25,686 nucleotides of DNA from Faecalicatena fissicatena (lineage in GTDB: Bacteria; Bacillota; Clostridia; Lachnospirales; Lachnospiraceae), in assembly GCA_001028025.1 (NCBI GenBank), contig LDAQ01000053.1, positions 1 through 25,686 of the forward strand, written 5' to 3'. A model generated the notes under the pieces. It searched no databases, had not been told where the DNA came from, and saw only the letters and a program-made list of their open reading frames with translations. The position numbers and the translations under genes are program-made. Shown in pieces: positions 6,874 through 15,776 of this stretch. Positions within the stretch are counted from its first letter, which is position 1, and each line of letters starts with the position of its first letter.

Positions 6874-7875
6874 ATGACAGACCAGTATGGACGGAAAATA
6901 GAATATCTGAGGGTATCTGTGACAGACAGATGCAATCTGCGGTGCGGCTATTGTATGCCCGAAGAGGGGGTGGAACAGGTTACCCACAGTGAGATTCTGA
7001 CTTACGCAGAGATTGTCAGGGTCTGCCGTATCTGTGCGGACGAGGGGATATCCAGGATTAAGCTGACAGGCGGGGAGCCTCTGGTTAGAAAAGGGATCAG
7101 CAGTCTTCTGTATGAACTCAGGCAGATAAACGGTATTGAAGAGGTGACTCTGACGACCAACGGAGTGCTCCTGGCAGAACAGATCGATTCGCTTGCAAAA
7201 GCAGGACTGGATGCGGTGAATATCAGTCTGGATACGCTGGAGAGGGAGCAATACGCGCAGATTACCAGACGGGATGAACTTGAAAGAGCACTGGAGGGGC
7301 TGGAAGCAGCGCTGCAGTATCCGGATATTCGGGTAAAGGTAAATTGTGTTGCACTTCACGGTGTCAATGAGGCACAGTGGGTACCCCTGGCAGGGCTGGC
7401 AAAGCGTGCATCGGTGGATGTGCGTTTCATAGAGATGATGCCCATCGGACTTGGAAAAGCCAGCACCGGCAGCAGCCAGGCGGAGGTGTGCAGAGTACTT
7501 AAGGAGGCGTACGGTGAACCCCGGTTTTTATCCGGAAGGTTTGGAAACGGACCAGCAGTGTATGCGGCTTTTCCTGGATTCTGCGGGAAAATTGGTTTCA
7601 TCAGTGCCATTTCACATCAGTTCTGCGGGGACTGCAACAGAGTCCGTCTGACCGCGGAAGGATTTTTGAAACCATGTCTGCAGTATTCGTACGGAGCGGA
7701 TTTAAGAGAGCTGCTGAGACGAGAAACGGATGATGCAGGGCTGCAAGCAGTCATTCAAAAGGTTATATTTGAAAAGCCGCGGTGCCATCAGTTTACAACA
7801 GAAAAAGAAGCCGGACAGGATATCGTGGATGACAGTGCACTGGAAGAAAAACAAATGTCAAGGATTGGGGGATAA
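6874..7875 (+). CDS. moaA: GTP 3',8-cyclase MoaA (radical SAM)
   Basis: A 333-residue protein that carries out the first step of molybdopterin synthesis, cyclising GTP. The N-terminal radical-SAM cluster motif CNLRCGYC has Cys20, Cys24 and Cys27. The second [4Fe-4S] site has Cys251, Cys254 and Cys268 (CGDC then KPCL). The SAM-binding TGGEPL is at 65-70. The protein ends in the conserved Gly-Gly tail (332-333) that MoaA needs for activity. GGAGG precedes the ATG. Its usual partner MoaC, which completes cPMP formation, is not in the window. Confidence 0.97.
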   Translation: MTDQYGRKIEYLRVSVTDRCNLRCGYCMPEEGVEQVTHSEILTYAEIVRVCRICADEGISRIKLTGGEPLVRKGISSLLYELRQINGIEEVTLTTNGVLLAEQIDSLAKAGLDAVNISLDTLEREQYAQITRRDELERALEGLEAALQYPDIRVKVNCVALHGVNEAQWVPLAGLAKRASVDVRFIEMMPIGLGKASTGSSQAEVCRVLKEAYGEPRFLSGRFGNGPAVYAAFPGFCGKIGFISAISHQFCGDCNRVRLTAEGFLKPCLQYSYGADLRELLRRETDDAGLQAVIQKVIFEKPRCHQFTTEKEAGQDIVDDSALEEKQMSRIGG

Positions 7876-8306
7876 TGATGGGGAAAGTAATTGCGGTCTG
7901 TACAAGCCCTGCCAAGGGAACGCAGAAGACCAATGTAGGAGAAGCTGTATTTATAGAAGATTTCGGAATAGAGGGGGATGCCCACGCCGGTAAATGGCAC
8001 AGGCAGGTGAGCCTTCTTTCTTATGATAAGATAGAGGATTTCAGGAAACGCGGGGCGGAAGTAGCCGACGGTGCTTTTGGCGAAAATCTGGTGGTCGCGG
8101 GGATTGATTTTAAATCACTTCCTGTGGGAACCCGTTTTCAGTGCAATGAGGTGATTCTGGAGATGACCCAGATTGGAAAAGAGTGCCATCACGGCTGCGA
8201 GATTTTCCAGAAAATGGGAGACTGCATTATGCCCAGGGAGGGCGTCTTCGCAATCGTGATCAAAGGTGGAAAAATCCGGGTGGGAGATCAACTGGAAATG
8301 TTGTAG
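7875..8306 (+). CDS. Free-standing MOSC domain protein
   Basis: A 143-residue MOSC (molybdenum cofactor sulfurase C-terminal) domain protein. It has the family elements GIEGDAHAGKWHRQVSLL (31-48), FGENLVVAGID (68-78) and the cysteine region GKECHHGCEIFQKMGDC (101-117), then GVFAIVIKGGKIRVGD (123-138). The cysteine pattern parallels that of the MOSC half of the fused protein upstream. MOSC proteins bind or modify molybdenum cofactor; in Clostridia this type often sits beside or fused to MoaC. The start overlaps the moaA stop (TAATG), and ATG 7878 is an equal alternative. Confidence 0.88.
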   Translation: MMGKVIAVCTSPAKGTQKTNVGEAVFIEDFGIEGDAHAGKWHRQVSLLSYDKIEDFRKRGAEVADGAFGENLVVAGIDFKSLPVGTRFQCNEVILEMTQIGKECHHGCEIFQKMGDCIMPREGVFAIVIKGGKIRVGDQLEML

Positions 8307-8335
8307 CCGCGTCAGGAAAAGGAAGGTTGTCAGAG

Positions 8336-9586
8336 ATGGAACTGCTCAAAGTTGATACGCTGGAAGAGGCAAGGCAGAAAGTAAAGGCAGCGCTTGCGGA
8401 CATACAAATGAAGAAGGAAAAACTGCCGCTTCTGGAATCAGGCGGTTATACACTGGCGGAAGATATTTTTGCGCCGGTGCCTGTCCCCGCATTCTGTCGG
8501 TCTACTGTGGATGGATATGCTGTGAAAGCTTCCAATACCAGTGGCGCTACAGAGAGCCTTCCGGTGCTGTTAAAGTGTATCGGCGAGGTAAAGATGGGCG
8601 AACGGGCCGATTTTACACTGCAGGACGGGCAATGCGTTTATGTGCCCACAGGAGGAATGATTCCAGAGGGGGCGGATGCATGTGTGATGATCGAATACTG
8701 CGAGGAGTTCTCGGACTTAGAGATCGCCGTTTATCATACGGCGGCTTTGAAAGAAAACGTGGTGTATATCGGCGAGGACATGGAGTCCGGGGAGAAAGTG
8801 CTTTCCCGGGGGGAGAGGATCCGGCCCCAGACAGTCGGTGTTCTGGCGTCGCTTGGGATAACAGAGGTTCCGGTGTATGTGCCGTGGAATCTGACAATTA
8901 TTTCTACCGGGGATGAACTGGTTTCACCGGTGGCGGATCCACTGCCCGGACAGGTCAGAGATATTAATACATACGGGATATGCGCGCAGGCACAGAGCCT
9001 GCATTTTAAAATAATTGGATCTTTTGTACTGAAAGACAGCAGAGAACTGATTGAAAGCAGAGTGAAAAGGGCGATGTGTGAAAGCGATATCGTTGTAATA
9101 TCCGGAGGGAGCTCTAAGGGAAAGATGGATGCGACCGCAGAGGTGATTGAAAATGCCGCTGACGAAGGGATACTCACCCATGGACTTGCTCTGAAGCCGG
9201 GAAAACCGACTATCCTTGGATATGACAAAACATCGCAGACCTTTCTGGCAGGACTCCCCGGTCATCCCGCTGCGGCAATGCTTGTCTTTGAACTGCTGAT
9301 AAGATGGCTGTGGACGGAAAAGACCGGCGGCAGAGAGGCAATCCCTTTCAGAGCGGAGTTGTCCACGAATATACCGGGGGCACCCGGAAAGAGAACATGC
9401 CAGCTTGTAAGCCTGAATGCTGCAGGGAGAGATGGGGGATACCAGGCGGTTCCCATATGGGGAAAGTCGGGGCTCATTCACACACTGGCGGCTGCGGACG
9501 GATATGTGATGCTGGAGGAAGATGCGGAAGGCCTGAAGAAGGGGGAGACCGTCAGCGTCTATCTGCTGGAGAGGAGGCAGTATTGA
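8336..9586 (+). CDS. moeA: Molybdopterin molybdotransferase MoeA
   Basis: A 416-residue protein that inserts molybdate into adenylylated molybdopterin. Family motifs are STVDGYAV (56-63), VYVPTGGMIPEGADACVMIE (101-120), ISTGDEL (189-195), VISGGSSKGKMD (254-265), LKPGKPT (286-292) and GLPGHPAAA (306-314). The frame is open back to 8183 inside the MOSC gene, but the true start is ATG 8336: AAGGAAGG is just upstream and the MELLKVDTLEEA start fits the family. A second MoeA follows one base later. Confidence 0.92.
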   Translation: MELLKVDTLEEARQKVKAALADIQMKKEKLPLLESGGYTLAEDIFAPVPVPAFCRSTVDGYAVKASNTSGATESLPVLLKCIGEVKMGERADFTLQDGQCVYVPTGGMIPEGADACVMIEYCEEFSDLEIAVYHTAALKENVVYIGEDMESGEKVLSRGERIRPQTVGVLASLGITEVPVYVPWNLTIISTGDELVSPVADPLPGQVRDINTYGICAQAQSLHFKIIGSFVLKDSRELIESRVKRAMCESDIVVISGGSSKGKMDATAEVIENAADEGILTHGLALKPGKPTILGYDKTSQTFLAGLPGHPAAAMLVFELLIRWLWTEKTGGREAIPFRAELSTNIPGAPGKRTCQLVSLNAAGRDGGYQAVPIWGKSGLIHTLAAADGYVMLEEDAEGLKKGETVSVYLLERRQY

Positions 9587-9587
9587 G

Positions 9588-11498
9588 GTGGAAAAGAGGA
9601 ATTTGTATCTGAAGACAACGCCTGTAGAAGAGGCCTGGAAGCAGTATAGAGATTTGTTGAGTATAGAGAAACAAGTAGAGTATATCTGTCCGGAAAACAG
9701 CCTGGGGCGTGTCACTGCTCAGGCTGTCTATGCGAAATGCAGTTCACCGCTGTATAATTCGGCGGCAATGGACGGTATCGCTGTTATTGCCCACAATACG
9801 CAGGAAGCATCGGAGAAGTCACCGAAGATGTTATATCAGGGCAGGGATTATATGGTTGTGGATACGGGGGATCCCGTAAAGTTTCCCTACGATGCCGTTA
9901 TCATGGCGGAAGATCTGCTGGAGACAGACGGAGGAGAAGAAGGGGCTTTGCAGATCACAGCACCCGTGCCTGCCTGGAATCATGTGCGTCCTGTGGGAGA
10001 GGACATTGTGCAGGGAGAGATGCTCCTCTCCAGCCGGCATACTGTCAGGCCCGTGGACATTGGCGCCCTTCTGGCCGGCGGAATCCGGGAGATCGGAGTC
10101 TACAGGCAGCCGCGGGTGGGAATCATTCCAACGGGTACCGAGATCATTGAACCGGATATGATTCCGGGCGAGGGCGATATCATAGAGTCCAACTCCAGAA
10201 TGTTTGAGGCTCTGGTACAGGACTGCAGAGGAATTCCTTCCCGGTATCCGATTGTAGAAGATGATTATGATAAAATCAGGTCGGCGGTATTAAAAGCGGC
10301 CGGGGAGAATGATGTTGTTCTGGTCAGCGCAGGGTCCAGCGCGGGAACCGAGGATTACACCGTCCATATCCTGCGGGAGATCGGTACCGTTGCGGTACAT
10401 GGCGTGGCTATGAAACCGGGCAAGCCGGTGATCCTCGCAGTTGTGCAGGGGCGTCCGGTGATCGGACTGCCGGGATATCCCGTGTCGGCATATCTGGCTT
10501 TTGAGAATTTTGTGAAACCGGTGCTGGAACTTTATGCCGGTGATGTCAGGCACATAGCGGATACGGTGGAGGCCGTGCTTTCCAGAAGGCTGGTATCCTC
10601 CCTGAAACACCGGGAGTATGTGCGGGTCAAAGTGGGAAAGGTGAAGGACCGCTATGTGGCGGCGCCTCTGGCGAGAGGCGCGGGGGCTGCCATGAGCCTT
10701 GTCCGGGCGGACGGGTTCTGTGTGATTGAAAAAAACAGCGAAGGGTATGAGGCAGGGGAAACAGTTCGGGTTGACCTCTGTCGGGATATCCGGGAAGTAG
10801 AGCATACGGCCGTGTCTATCGGAAGCCATGACCTGATCCTGGATGTGCTCGCGGACCTGCTGCCGCTGCATTTCCCCGGTCATTTCCTTTCCAGCACCCA
10901 TGTGGGAAGTATGGGAGGCCTTATGGCCCTCAGGCGGGGAGAGGCACATCTGGCTCCGACACATCTGCTGGACGAGGAGACAGGTATTTATAATATTTCT
11001 TATATAAAGAGGTTGTTTCCAGGGAAAGAAATGATTCTGATCCGGGGTGTAAAGCGGATTCAGGGAATTCTTGTAAAAAAAGGAAATCCGCTCCGGATCC
11101 GGGGTGTAGAAGATCTGACCCGCTGCTGCTATGTGAACCGCCAGAGAGGAGCCGGGACAAGGGTGCTGTTTGACTATAAACTGAAACAGGCGGGAATCTC
11201 TCCGGAGGAGATTGACGGATATGACACCGAAGCCGCCACACATATGGCGGTAGCCGCCAGAGTGAAAGAGGGCGGCGTGGATGCAGGCATGGGCATCCTT
11301 TCAGCGGCAAAGGCGATGGACCTGGATTTCATCGAGGTGGGAGAAGAAGAATATGATTTTGCAGCAGAAGCTGCCAGTCTTGAGCTGCCGGAAGTACAGA
11401 TGTTTATAGAGATTCTGAAAAGCCGGGAATTCCAGGAGAAGGTTACTGGTCTCGGCGGCTATGGCCTGAAAGGCACGGGGGAAATCATACGGATCTGA
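9588..11498 (+). CDS. MoeA-like molybdotransferase fused to a PBP-like (COG1910) domain
   Basis: A 636-residue two-domain protein. Residues ~1-395 are MoeA-like (SAAMDGIAV at 58-66, VSAGSSAGTEDYT, MKPGKPVILA, GLPGYPVSAYLAFE). Residues ~405-630 resemble a periplasmic molybdate-binding domain, with THVGSMGGLMALRRGEAHLA and VNRQRGAGTRVLFDYKL, but there is no signal peptide, so it works in the cytoplasm. This fusion is known in Clostridia and archaea. The binding domain may select or hold the oxyanion (molybdate or tungstate) for insertion; that is inference. It starts with GTG, two bases after the moeA stop, with GAGGAGG at 9571-9577 ten bases upstream. Confidence 0.9.
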   Translation: MEKRNLYLKTTPVEEAWKQYRDLLSIEKQVEYICPENSLGRVTAQAVYAKCSSPLYNSAAMDGIAVIAHNTQEASEKSPKMLYQGRDYMVVDTGDPVKFPYDAVIMAEDLLETDGGEEGALQITAPVPAWNHVRPVGEDIVQGEMLLSSRHTVRPVDIGALLAGGIREIGVYRQPRVGIIPTGTEIIEPDMIPGEGDIIESNSRMFEALVQDCRGIPSRYPIVEDDYDKIRSAVLKAAGENDVVLVSAGSSAGTEDYTVHILREIGTVAVHGVAMKPGKPVILAVVQGRPVIGLPGYPVSAYLAFENFVKPVLELYAGDVRHIADTVEAVLSRRLVSSLKHREYVRVKVGKVKDRYVAAPLARGAGAAMSLVRADGFCVIEKNSEGYEAGETVRVDLCRDIREVEHTAVSIGSHDLILDVLADLLPLHFPGHFLSSTHVGSMGGLMALRRGEAHLAPTHLLDEETGIYNISYIKRLFPGKEMILIRGVKRIQGILVKKGNPLRIRGVEDLTRCCYVNRQRGAGTRVLFDYKLKQAGISPEEIDGYDTEAATHMAVAARVKEGGVDAGMGILSAAKAMDLDFIEVGEEEYDFAAEAASLELPEVQMFIEILKSREFQEKVTGLGGYGLKGTGEIIRI

Positions 11499-11520
11499 AA
11501 AAAATTAAGAAATATGGGGA

Positions 11521-12432
11521 ATGAGAAGAATGACGCAGGTTAAGAGCGTAAAGTTAAAGGGGTGCCTGTATGCTTTTTTGGCAGGTGCCCTCTGGGGTGT
11601 TACAAGCCCGGCGGCACAATACTTGTTTGAAAGAAAAAATATAGTGTCTGAATGGCTTGTGCCGTTCCGTCTGATATCGGCCGGTCTGCTCCTGCTGATC
11701 TATGCGGGTATCCGGGGGCAGGATATTACGAGTATCTGGAAGGAAAAGAAGGATGCATGCAGGCTGGTTTTGTTCGGGATACTCGGCATGATGGGAATGC
11801 AGTTTACCTTCTTTTCAGCTGTGCAGGAGATGGATGCTGGTACGGCAACGATCTTTCAGTATCTGAATCCCGCGATGCTGATTCTGTTTTTTGCGGTGGT
11901 GCATAAGATTATGCCCGGCAGGAAAGAAATCCTGGCAGTAATGGCGGCGGTCTCGGGGATTGCGATTGTTGCAACCCATGGGAACTTTTCCACCCTGTCC
12001 ATATCACCAAAGGGCTTCGTACTCGGCATGCTTGTAGCTGTAACCACCTGTTTTTACGGGGTGCTTCCAGCACCTCTGGTAAAACGGTACAGTGCGGAGG
12101 CAGTCAGTGCCTGGGGTATGATTGCCGGGGGACTGGTTCTGATGGCTGTTACGAGGCCGTGGAGGATTCCTGTGGTGATAGACCTTCAGGTAGCAGCGGC
12201 CTTTTTTATGATTATTACGGTCGGAACGATACTGCCCTTCTGTTTTTATCTTTCATCGGTAAAGTATACAGGCTCTGTTTATGCCGGGCTGTTTTCCAGC
12301 GTAGAGCCGGTTGCGGCTACTGTCGTAGCGGCAGTGTGCCTGGGTACCAGGTTTATGAAAATGGATATTCTGGGGTTTGCGCTGGTCCTGTCTACGCTGT
12401 TTATACTGGCAATCCCTGAGAAAGTGCGGTAA
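11521..12432 (+). CDS. EamA/DMT-family transporter
   Basis: A 303-residue membrane protein with two repeated EamA halves and about ten hydrophobic helices. The first half opens with AFLAGALWGVTSPAAQYLFE, a typical DMT start. The second-half end FSSVEPVAATVVAAVCLGTR is the classic EamA closing motif. Members export metabolites or amino acids; the substrate is not readable. It follows the mo operon by only 22 bp, so it may be read through, but its role there is unclear. ATG 11530 has a better-spaced GGGGA than ATG 11521 and may be the real start. Confidence 0.88.
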   Translation: MRRMTQVKSVKLKGCLYAFLAGALWGVTSPAAQYLFERKNIVSEWLVPFRLISAGLLLLIYAGIRGQDITSIWKEKKDACRLVLFGILGMMGMQFTFFSAVQEMDAGTATIFQYLNPAMLILFFAVVHKIMPGRKEILAVMAAVSGIAIVATHGNFSTLSISPKGFVLGMLVAVTTCFYGVLPAPLVKRYSAEAVSAWGMIAGGLVLMAVTRPWRIPVVIDLQVAAAFFMIITVGTILPFCFYLSSVKYTGSVYAGLFSSVEPVAATVVAAVCLGTRFMKMDILGFALVLSTLFILAIPEKVR

Positions 12433-12445
12433 AATCAGAAAAGGC

Positions 12446-12477
12446 TTACTGTTTACACGCCGGTCTGTAAGCAGTAA
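12446..12477. repeat. 32-bp palindrome, copy 1 of a dispersed hairpin
   Basis: The left half TTACTGTTTACACGCC and right half GGTCTGTAAGCAGTAA form a near-perfect inverted repeat with three imperfect positions. It lies 14 bp after the DMT stop. The same core recurs at 17017-17050. No U-run follows, so it is not a standard terminator. Confidence 0.6.
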
Positions 12478-12601
12478 CGGAAAAGGCAGATTCCGCCTGT
12501 CTCTGAAAAATTTCTTGCATGTGTGTCTGAAACGTTATATAGTGGACAATGGATTGCCAAAAAGCAGCCAGATTATGATGAAGAAATACAGAGGCAAAAA
12601 G

Positions 12602-13981
12602 ATGGAAAGTACAGTAAAAAAGAAAACATTGATGAAAGACATGACGCAGGGAAGTCCGATCAGGCTGATTCTGGAATTTACCCTGCCCATGATATTTGGA
12701 TTTTTGTTCCAGCAGTTTTACAATATGGCAGATACCGTGATTGTTGGCCGGTTCCTGGGAGTGAAAGCGCTTGCCGCCGTGGGCGCTACGGGTTCCGTGA
12801 ACTTCTGCGTCATCGGATTCTGCATGGGAATCTGCAATGGATTTGCAATACCTGTTGCGCAGAAATTCGGAGCGAAGGACGAGCGGGGACTTCGTAAATC
12901 CGCGGGAAACGGGGCAACCTTAAGCGTAATTTTTGCGGCGGTTATGACAATCATAACGGTGGTGCTGTGCCGTCAGATTCTGGAGTTTATGAATACCCCG
13001 TCCGACATTATCGACGGGGCCTATCAGTATATCGTAGTGATATTTGCAGGCATTCCGGCCATATTTTTATATAATCTGCTCTCGGGCTATATCCGCTCAC
13101 TGGGAGATGCGAGGACACCGGTAATTTTCCTTACCATATCGTCTCTGCTGAATATTGTTCTGGATGTGCTGTTTATCGTAGTGTTTAAGATGGGAGTGGC
13201 GGGGGCCGCCTATGCAACGGTTGCGTCCCAGGCCGTTTCGGGGATATTGTGTCTTTTCTATATGATAAAGCATTTCCCGATTTTGAGGCTTCAGAAGGAT
13301 GACTGGAAACTGAACCGAAGATATGTAAGTTCACTTTGCAGGATGGGAATTCCAATGGGTCTGCAGTATTCCATCACTGCAATAGGCAGCGTGATTCTTC
13401 AGGTTGCGGTGAATTCCCTGGGATCCATGGCGGTCGCCTCAGTTACGGCGGCATCTAAGATCCAGATGCTGGTGTGCTGTCCCTACGATGCGATGGGAGC
13501 CACCATGGCGACTTACGGCGGGCAGAATGTGGGAGCGAAGCGGCTGGACCGGATTAGCAAAGGGTTAAAAAGCTGTCTGATCATCGGGGCGGTCTATTCT
13601 GCCGTGGCACTGGGAATTACTGTTTTGTTCGGAAAGCAGATTGCCTGGCTGTTTATTGATCAGGGAGAAAAACAGATTCTGGGGCAGGTATATCTGTATC
13701 TGCTTGGCTCCGGAGTCTGCTATATGCTTCTTGCGGTGGTGAATATTGTTCGCTTTCTCATCCAGGGGATGGGATACAGTATGTTTGCCATACTTGCAGG
13801 TGTGTGTGAAATGGTGGCGAGAGGTTTTGCGGGATTCATCCTGGTGCCGGCATTCGGATACGGGGCGGTGTGCCTTGGAAACGGACTTGCATGGCTGGCG
13901 GCGGATTTGTTTTTGATTCCGGCATATTTTCATGTGATGAAGAGATTAAGAAGATTGTTTCAGGAGGAAAAAGAAAGATGA
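12602..13981 (+). CDS. MATE-family efflux transporter
   Basis: A 459-residue multidrug/toxic compound extrusion protein with about twelve hydrophobic helices in two halves. The start region MTQGSPIRLILEFTLPMIFG and QQFYNMADTVIVGRFLG is characteristic of the clostridial branch, and LYNLLSGYIRSLGDARTP is the conserved loop after helix 4. Exchange of Na+ or H+ for cationic compounds is the family mechanism; the substrate is unknown. The frame is open upstream to 12377, but GAGG ahead of ATG 12602 and family alignment favour this start. The stop overlaps the prmA start by 4 bp, so the exporter and a ribosomal methylase are translationally coupled. Confidence 0.93.
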   Translation: MESTVKKKTLMKDMTQGSPIRLILEFTLPMIFGFLFQQFYNMADTVIVGRFLGVKALAAVGATGSVNFCVIGFCMGICNGFAIPVAQKFGAKDERGLRKSAGNGATLSVIFAAVMTIITVVLCRQILEFMNTPSDIIDGAYQYIVVIFAGIPAIFLYNLLSGYIRSLGDARTPVIFLTISSLLNIVLDVLFIVVFKMGVAGAAYATVASQAVSGILCLFYMIKHFPILRLQKDDWKLNRRYVSSLCRMGIPMGLQYSITAIGSVILQVAVNSLGSMAVASVTAASKIQMLVCCPYDAMGATMATYGGQNVGAKRLDRISKGLKSCLIIGAVYSAVALGITVLFGKQIAWLFIDQGEKQILGQVYLYLLGSGVCYMLLAVVNIVRFLIQGMGYSMFAILAGVCEMVARGFAGFILVPAFGYGAVCLGNGLAWLAADLFLIPAYFHVMKRLRRLFQEEKER

Positions 13982-14931
13982 AATGGAATAGTTTCCGGTT
14001 AAAGACGACGACAGAGGCGGAAGACATTGTCAGTAGTATGCTGGCGGATCTGGGGATACAGGGGGTTGAGATTGTGGACAAGGTTCCCTTGACTCAGGCA
14101 GACAAGGAGCAGATGTTTGTGGACATTCTTCCGGAGGGGGAGGCCGATGACGGAGTGGCTTACCTGAACTTTTATCTGGAAGAGGAGGAAGACAAAGAAA
14201 AGATTCTTGGCAACGTCAGAAGAGAGCTGGAAGAGATGGCCTCTTATCTGGATGTTGGAGAATGCCTTATAGAAGAGTCTCAGACAGAGGATGTGGACTG
14301 GGTGAACAACTGGAAGCAGTATTTCCACCAGTTTTATGTAGATGACATCCTGATTATTCCATCCTGGGAGGACGTGAAGCCGGAGGACAGTGATAAACTG
14401 GTAATCCATATCGATCCGGGGACTGCATTTGGCACAGGCATGCATGAGACGACACAACTGTGCATACGCCAGCTGCGCAAATACGTGACTCCCAAGACTC
14501 AGATCCTGGATGTGGGCTGCGGAAGCGGTATCCTTGGGATGCTGGCGCTGAAGTTCGGGGCATCGTACTCTGTGGGAACGGACCTGGATCCCTGTGCGAT
14601 TAATGCCACCAATGAGAACATGGAAGTAAACGGCATCGGCCGGGAACAATATGAAGTGATGATTGGAAATATCATTGATGATAAGGCAGTGCAGGAAAAA
14701 GCGGGATATGCACGGTATGATATTGTTGTGGCAAATATTCTGGCTGATGTGCTGGTAGGACTGACACCGGTCATTGTGAATCAGATGAAATTCGGAGGAA
14801 TTTATATTACCAGCGGTATCATTGACGACAAGGAACAGACCGTGATCCGTGCTGTAGAGGAAGCTGGACTGGAAGTGCTGGAAGTGACATATCAGGGAGA
14901 ATGGGTCTCTGTAACCGCAAGAAAGAATTAA
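13978..14931 (+). CDS. prmA: Ribosomal protein L11 methyltransferase PrmA
   Basis: A 317-residue protein that trimethylates ribosomal protein L11. It has an N-terminal L11-recognition domain (~1-100) and a C-terminal Rossmann methyltransferase. Motifs are DPGTAFGTGMHETT (146-159), the SAM-binding DVGCGSGILG (178-187) and VANIL (251-255), where the catalytic Asn lies. ATG 13978 was chosen because AGGAGG at 13962-13967 is ten bases upstream and MKWNSFRL is the family-like beginning. It overlaps the MATE stop (ATGA). rsmE follows after 24 bp, the common prmA-rsmE pair of Firmicutes. Confidence 0.96.
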   Translation: MKWNSFRLKTTTEAEDIVSSMLADLGIQGVEIVDKVPLTQADKEQMFVDILPEGEADDGVAYLNFYLEEEEDKEKILGNVRRELEEMASYLDVGECLIEESQTEDVDWVNNWKQYFHQFYVDDILIIPSWEDVKPEDSDKLVIHIDPGTAFGTGMHETTQLCIRQLRKYVTPKTQILDVGCGSGILGMLALKFGASYSVGTDLDPCAINATNENMEVNGIGREQYEVMIGNIIDDKAVQEKAGYARYDIVVANILADVLVGLTPVIVNQMKFGGIYITSGIIDDKEQTVIRAVEEAGLEVLEVTYQGEWVSVTARKN

Positions 14932-14955
14932 TCAGAGGAAAGAAGGAGTTGTGAG

Positions 14956-15693
14956 ATGCATCGTTTTTTTACAGAACCGTCCCGCGTCCATGATCAGGTG
15001 ATTGAGATCGGCGGGCCGGACGTAAACCATATGAAAAATGTGCTCCGCATGAAGCCCGGAGAAAAGGCGGAGATCAGTGACGGAGCGGGGATAGAGTATC
15101 TCTGTGAAATCGACAGGTATGAAGAAGACGCTGTGATCCTTCGGATTCTGTCTTCGGCGGGGGAACCTGCCGAACTGCCCTCTAAGATTTTCCTGTTTCA
15201 GGGGCTGCCCAAAAGTGATAAGATGGAACTGATCATTCAGAAAGCGGTGGAGCTGGGTGTGCATGAGATTATTCCGGTGGCGACGAACCGTGCGGTTGTA
15301 AAGCTGGACGAAAAGAAAGCCGCAAAAAAGACGGAGCGGTGGAATTCCATTGCCCTGAGCGCTGCGAAGCAGTGTGGGAGGAGCATCATTCCGCAGGTGG
15401 CACAGGTGAAAAATTTCGGCGGTGCCCTGGAGTATGCGGACGGGCTGGATGTGGTGCTGATCCCCTATGAACTGGCAAAAGGGATGGAAGAGACAAAGCG
15501 GATTATTTCCTCCATTGAGCCTGGAAAGAGCGTCGGAATCTTCATCGGGCCGGAAGGCGGATTCGAGGAGGAAGAGATCCAAAAGGCCATGGGAATGGGT
15601 GCGCTGCCTGTTACGCTGGGCAGGAGGATCCTGCGGACGGAGACGGCGGGCTTCACGATCCTGTCTGTTCTGATGTATCATTTTGAGAGATAA
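14956..15693 (+). CDS. rsmE: 16S rRNA m3U1498 methyltransferase RsmE
   Basis: A 245-residue SPOUT-class methyltransferase that methylates U1498 of 16S rRNA. The N-terminal PUA-like part begins MHRFFTEPS with HMKNVLRMKPGE (25-36). The knotted C-terminal domain has SAAKQCGRS (135-143), FIGPEGGF (196-203) and LGRRILRTETA (221-231), all hallmark RsmE motifs. AAGGAG precedes the ATG. It is the second gene of a pair with prmA. Confidence 0.96.
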   Translation: MHRFFTEPSRVHDQVIEIGGPDVNHMKNVLRMKPGEKAEISDGAGIEYLCEIDRYEEDAVILRILSSAGEPAELPSKIFLFQGLPKSDKMELIIQKAVELGVHEIIPVATNRAVVKLDEKKAAKKTERWNSIALSAAKQCGRSIIPQVAQVKNFGGALEYADGLDVVLIPYELAKGMEETKRIISSIEPGKSVGIFIGPEGGFEEEEIQKAMGMGALPVTLGRRILRTETAGFTILSVLMYHFER

Positions 15694-15695
15694 AT

Positions 15696-15742
15696 GCTGC
15701 ACTTCGGCTAAGCCGGAGGGGTTTCGGCTATTTCCCTGCAGC
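15696..15742. other. Nested hairpin structure after rsmE
   Basis: An outer stem GCTGCA/TGCAGC (15696-15701, 15737-15742) encloses CGGCTAAGCCG (15705-15715) and a weaker GGG/CCC hairpin. The word TTCGGCTA occurs twice inside. There is no U-tract, so a normal intrinsic terminator is not supported. It could be a leader element for the desulfurase gene or chance. I match it to no known RNA family. Confidence 0.35.
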
Positions 15743-15757
15743 GGTACAAACCGGTTC

Positions 15758-15776
15758 CTGAACATTAAGGGTTCAG
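15758..15776. other. Short hairpin before the desulfurase gene
   Basis: CTGAAC and GTTCAG pair across a 7-nt loop, 43 bp before the desulfurase ATG. It lies just downstream of the nested structure. Its function is unknown; without a T-run it is unlikely to be a terminator. Confidence 0.3.

Noticed and set aside
6091..7359. Long - strand open frame of 422 codons opposite the MOSC-E1 and moaA genes
   Set aside because: Both + strand proteins have clear family motifs. The antisense translation is rich in His, Pro, Ser and Gln with no recognisable domain, typical of a shadow frame.
12446..12477. Palindrome as an intrinsic terminator for the DMT gene
   Set aside because: It is followed by CGGAAAAGG, with no U-run, and a related copy sits just before the thiI ribosome binding site.
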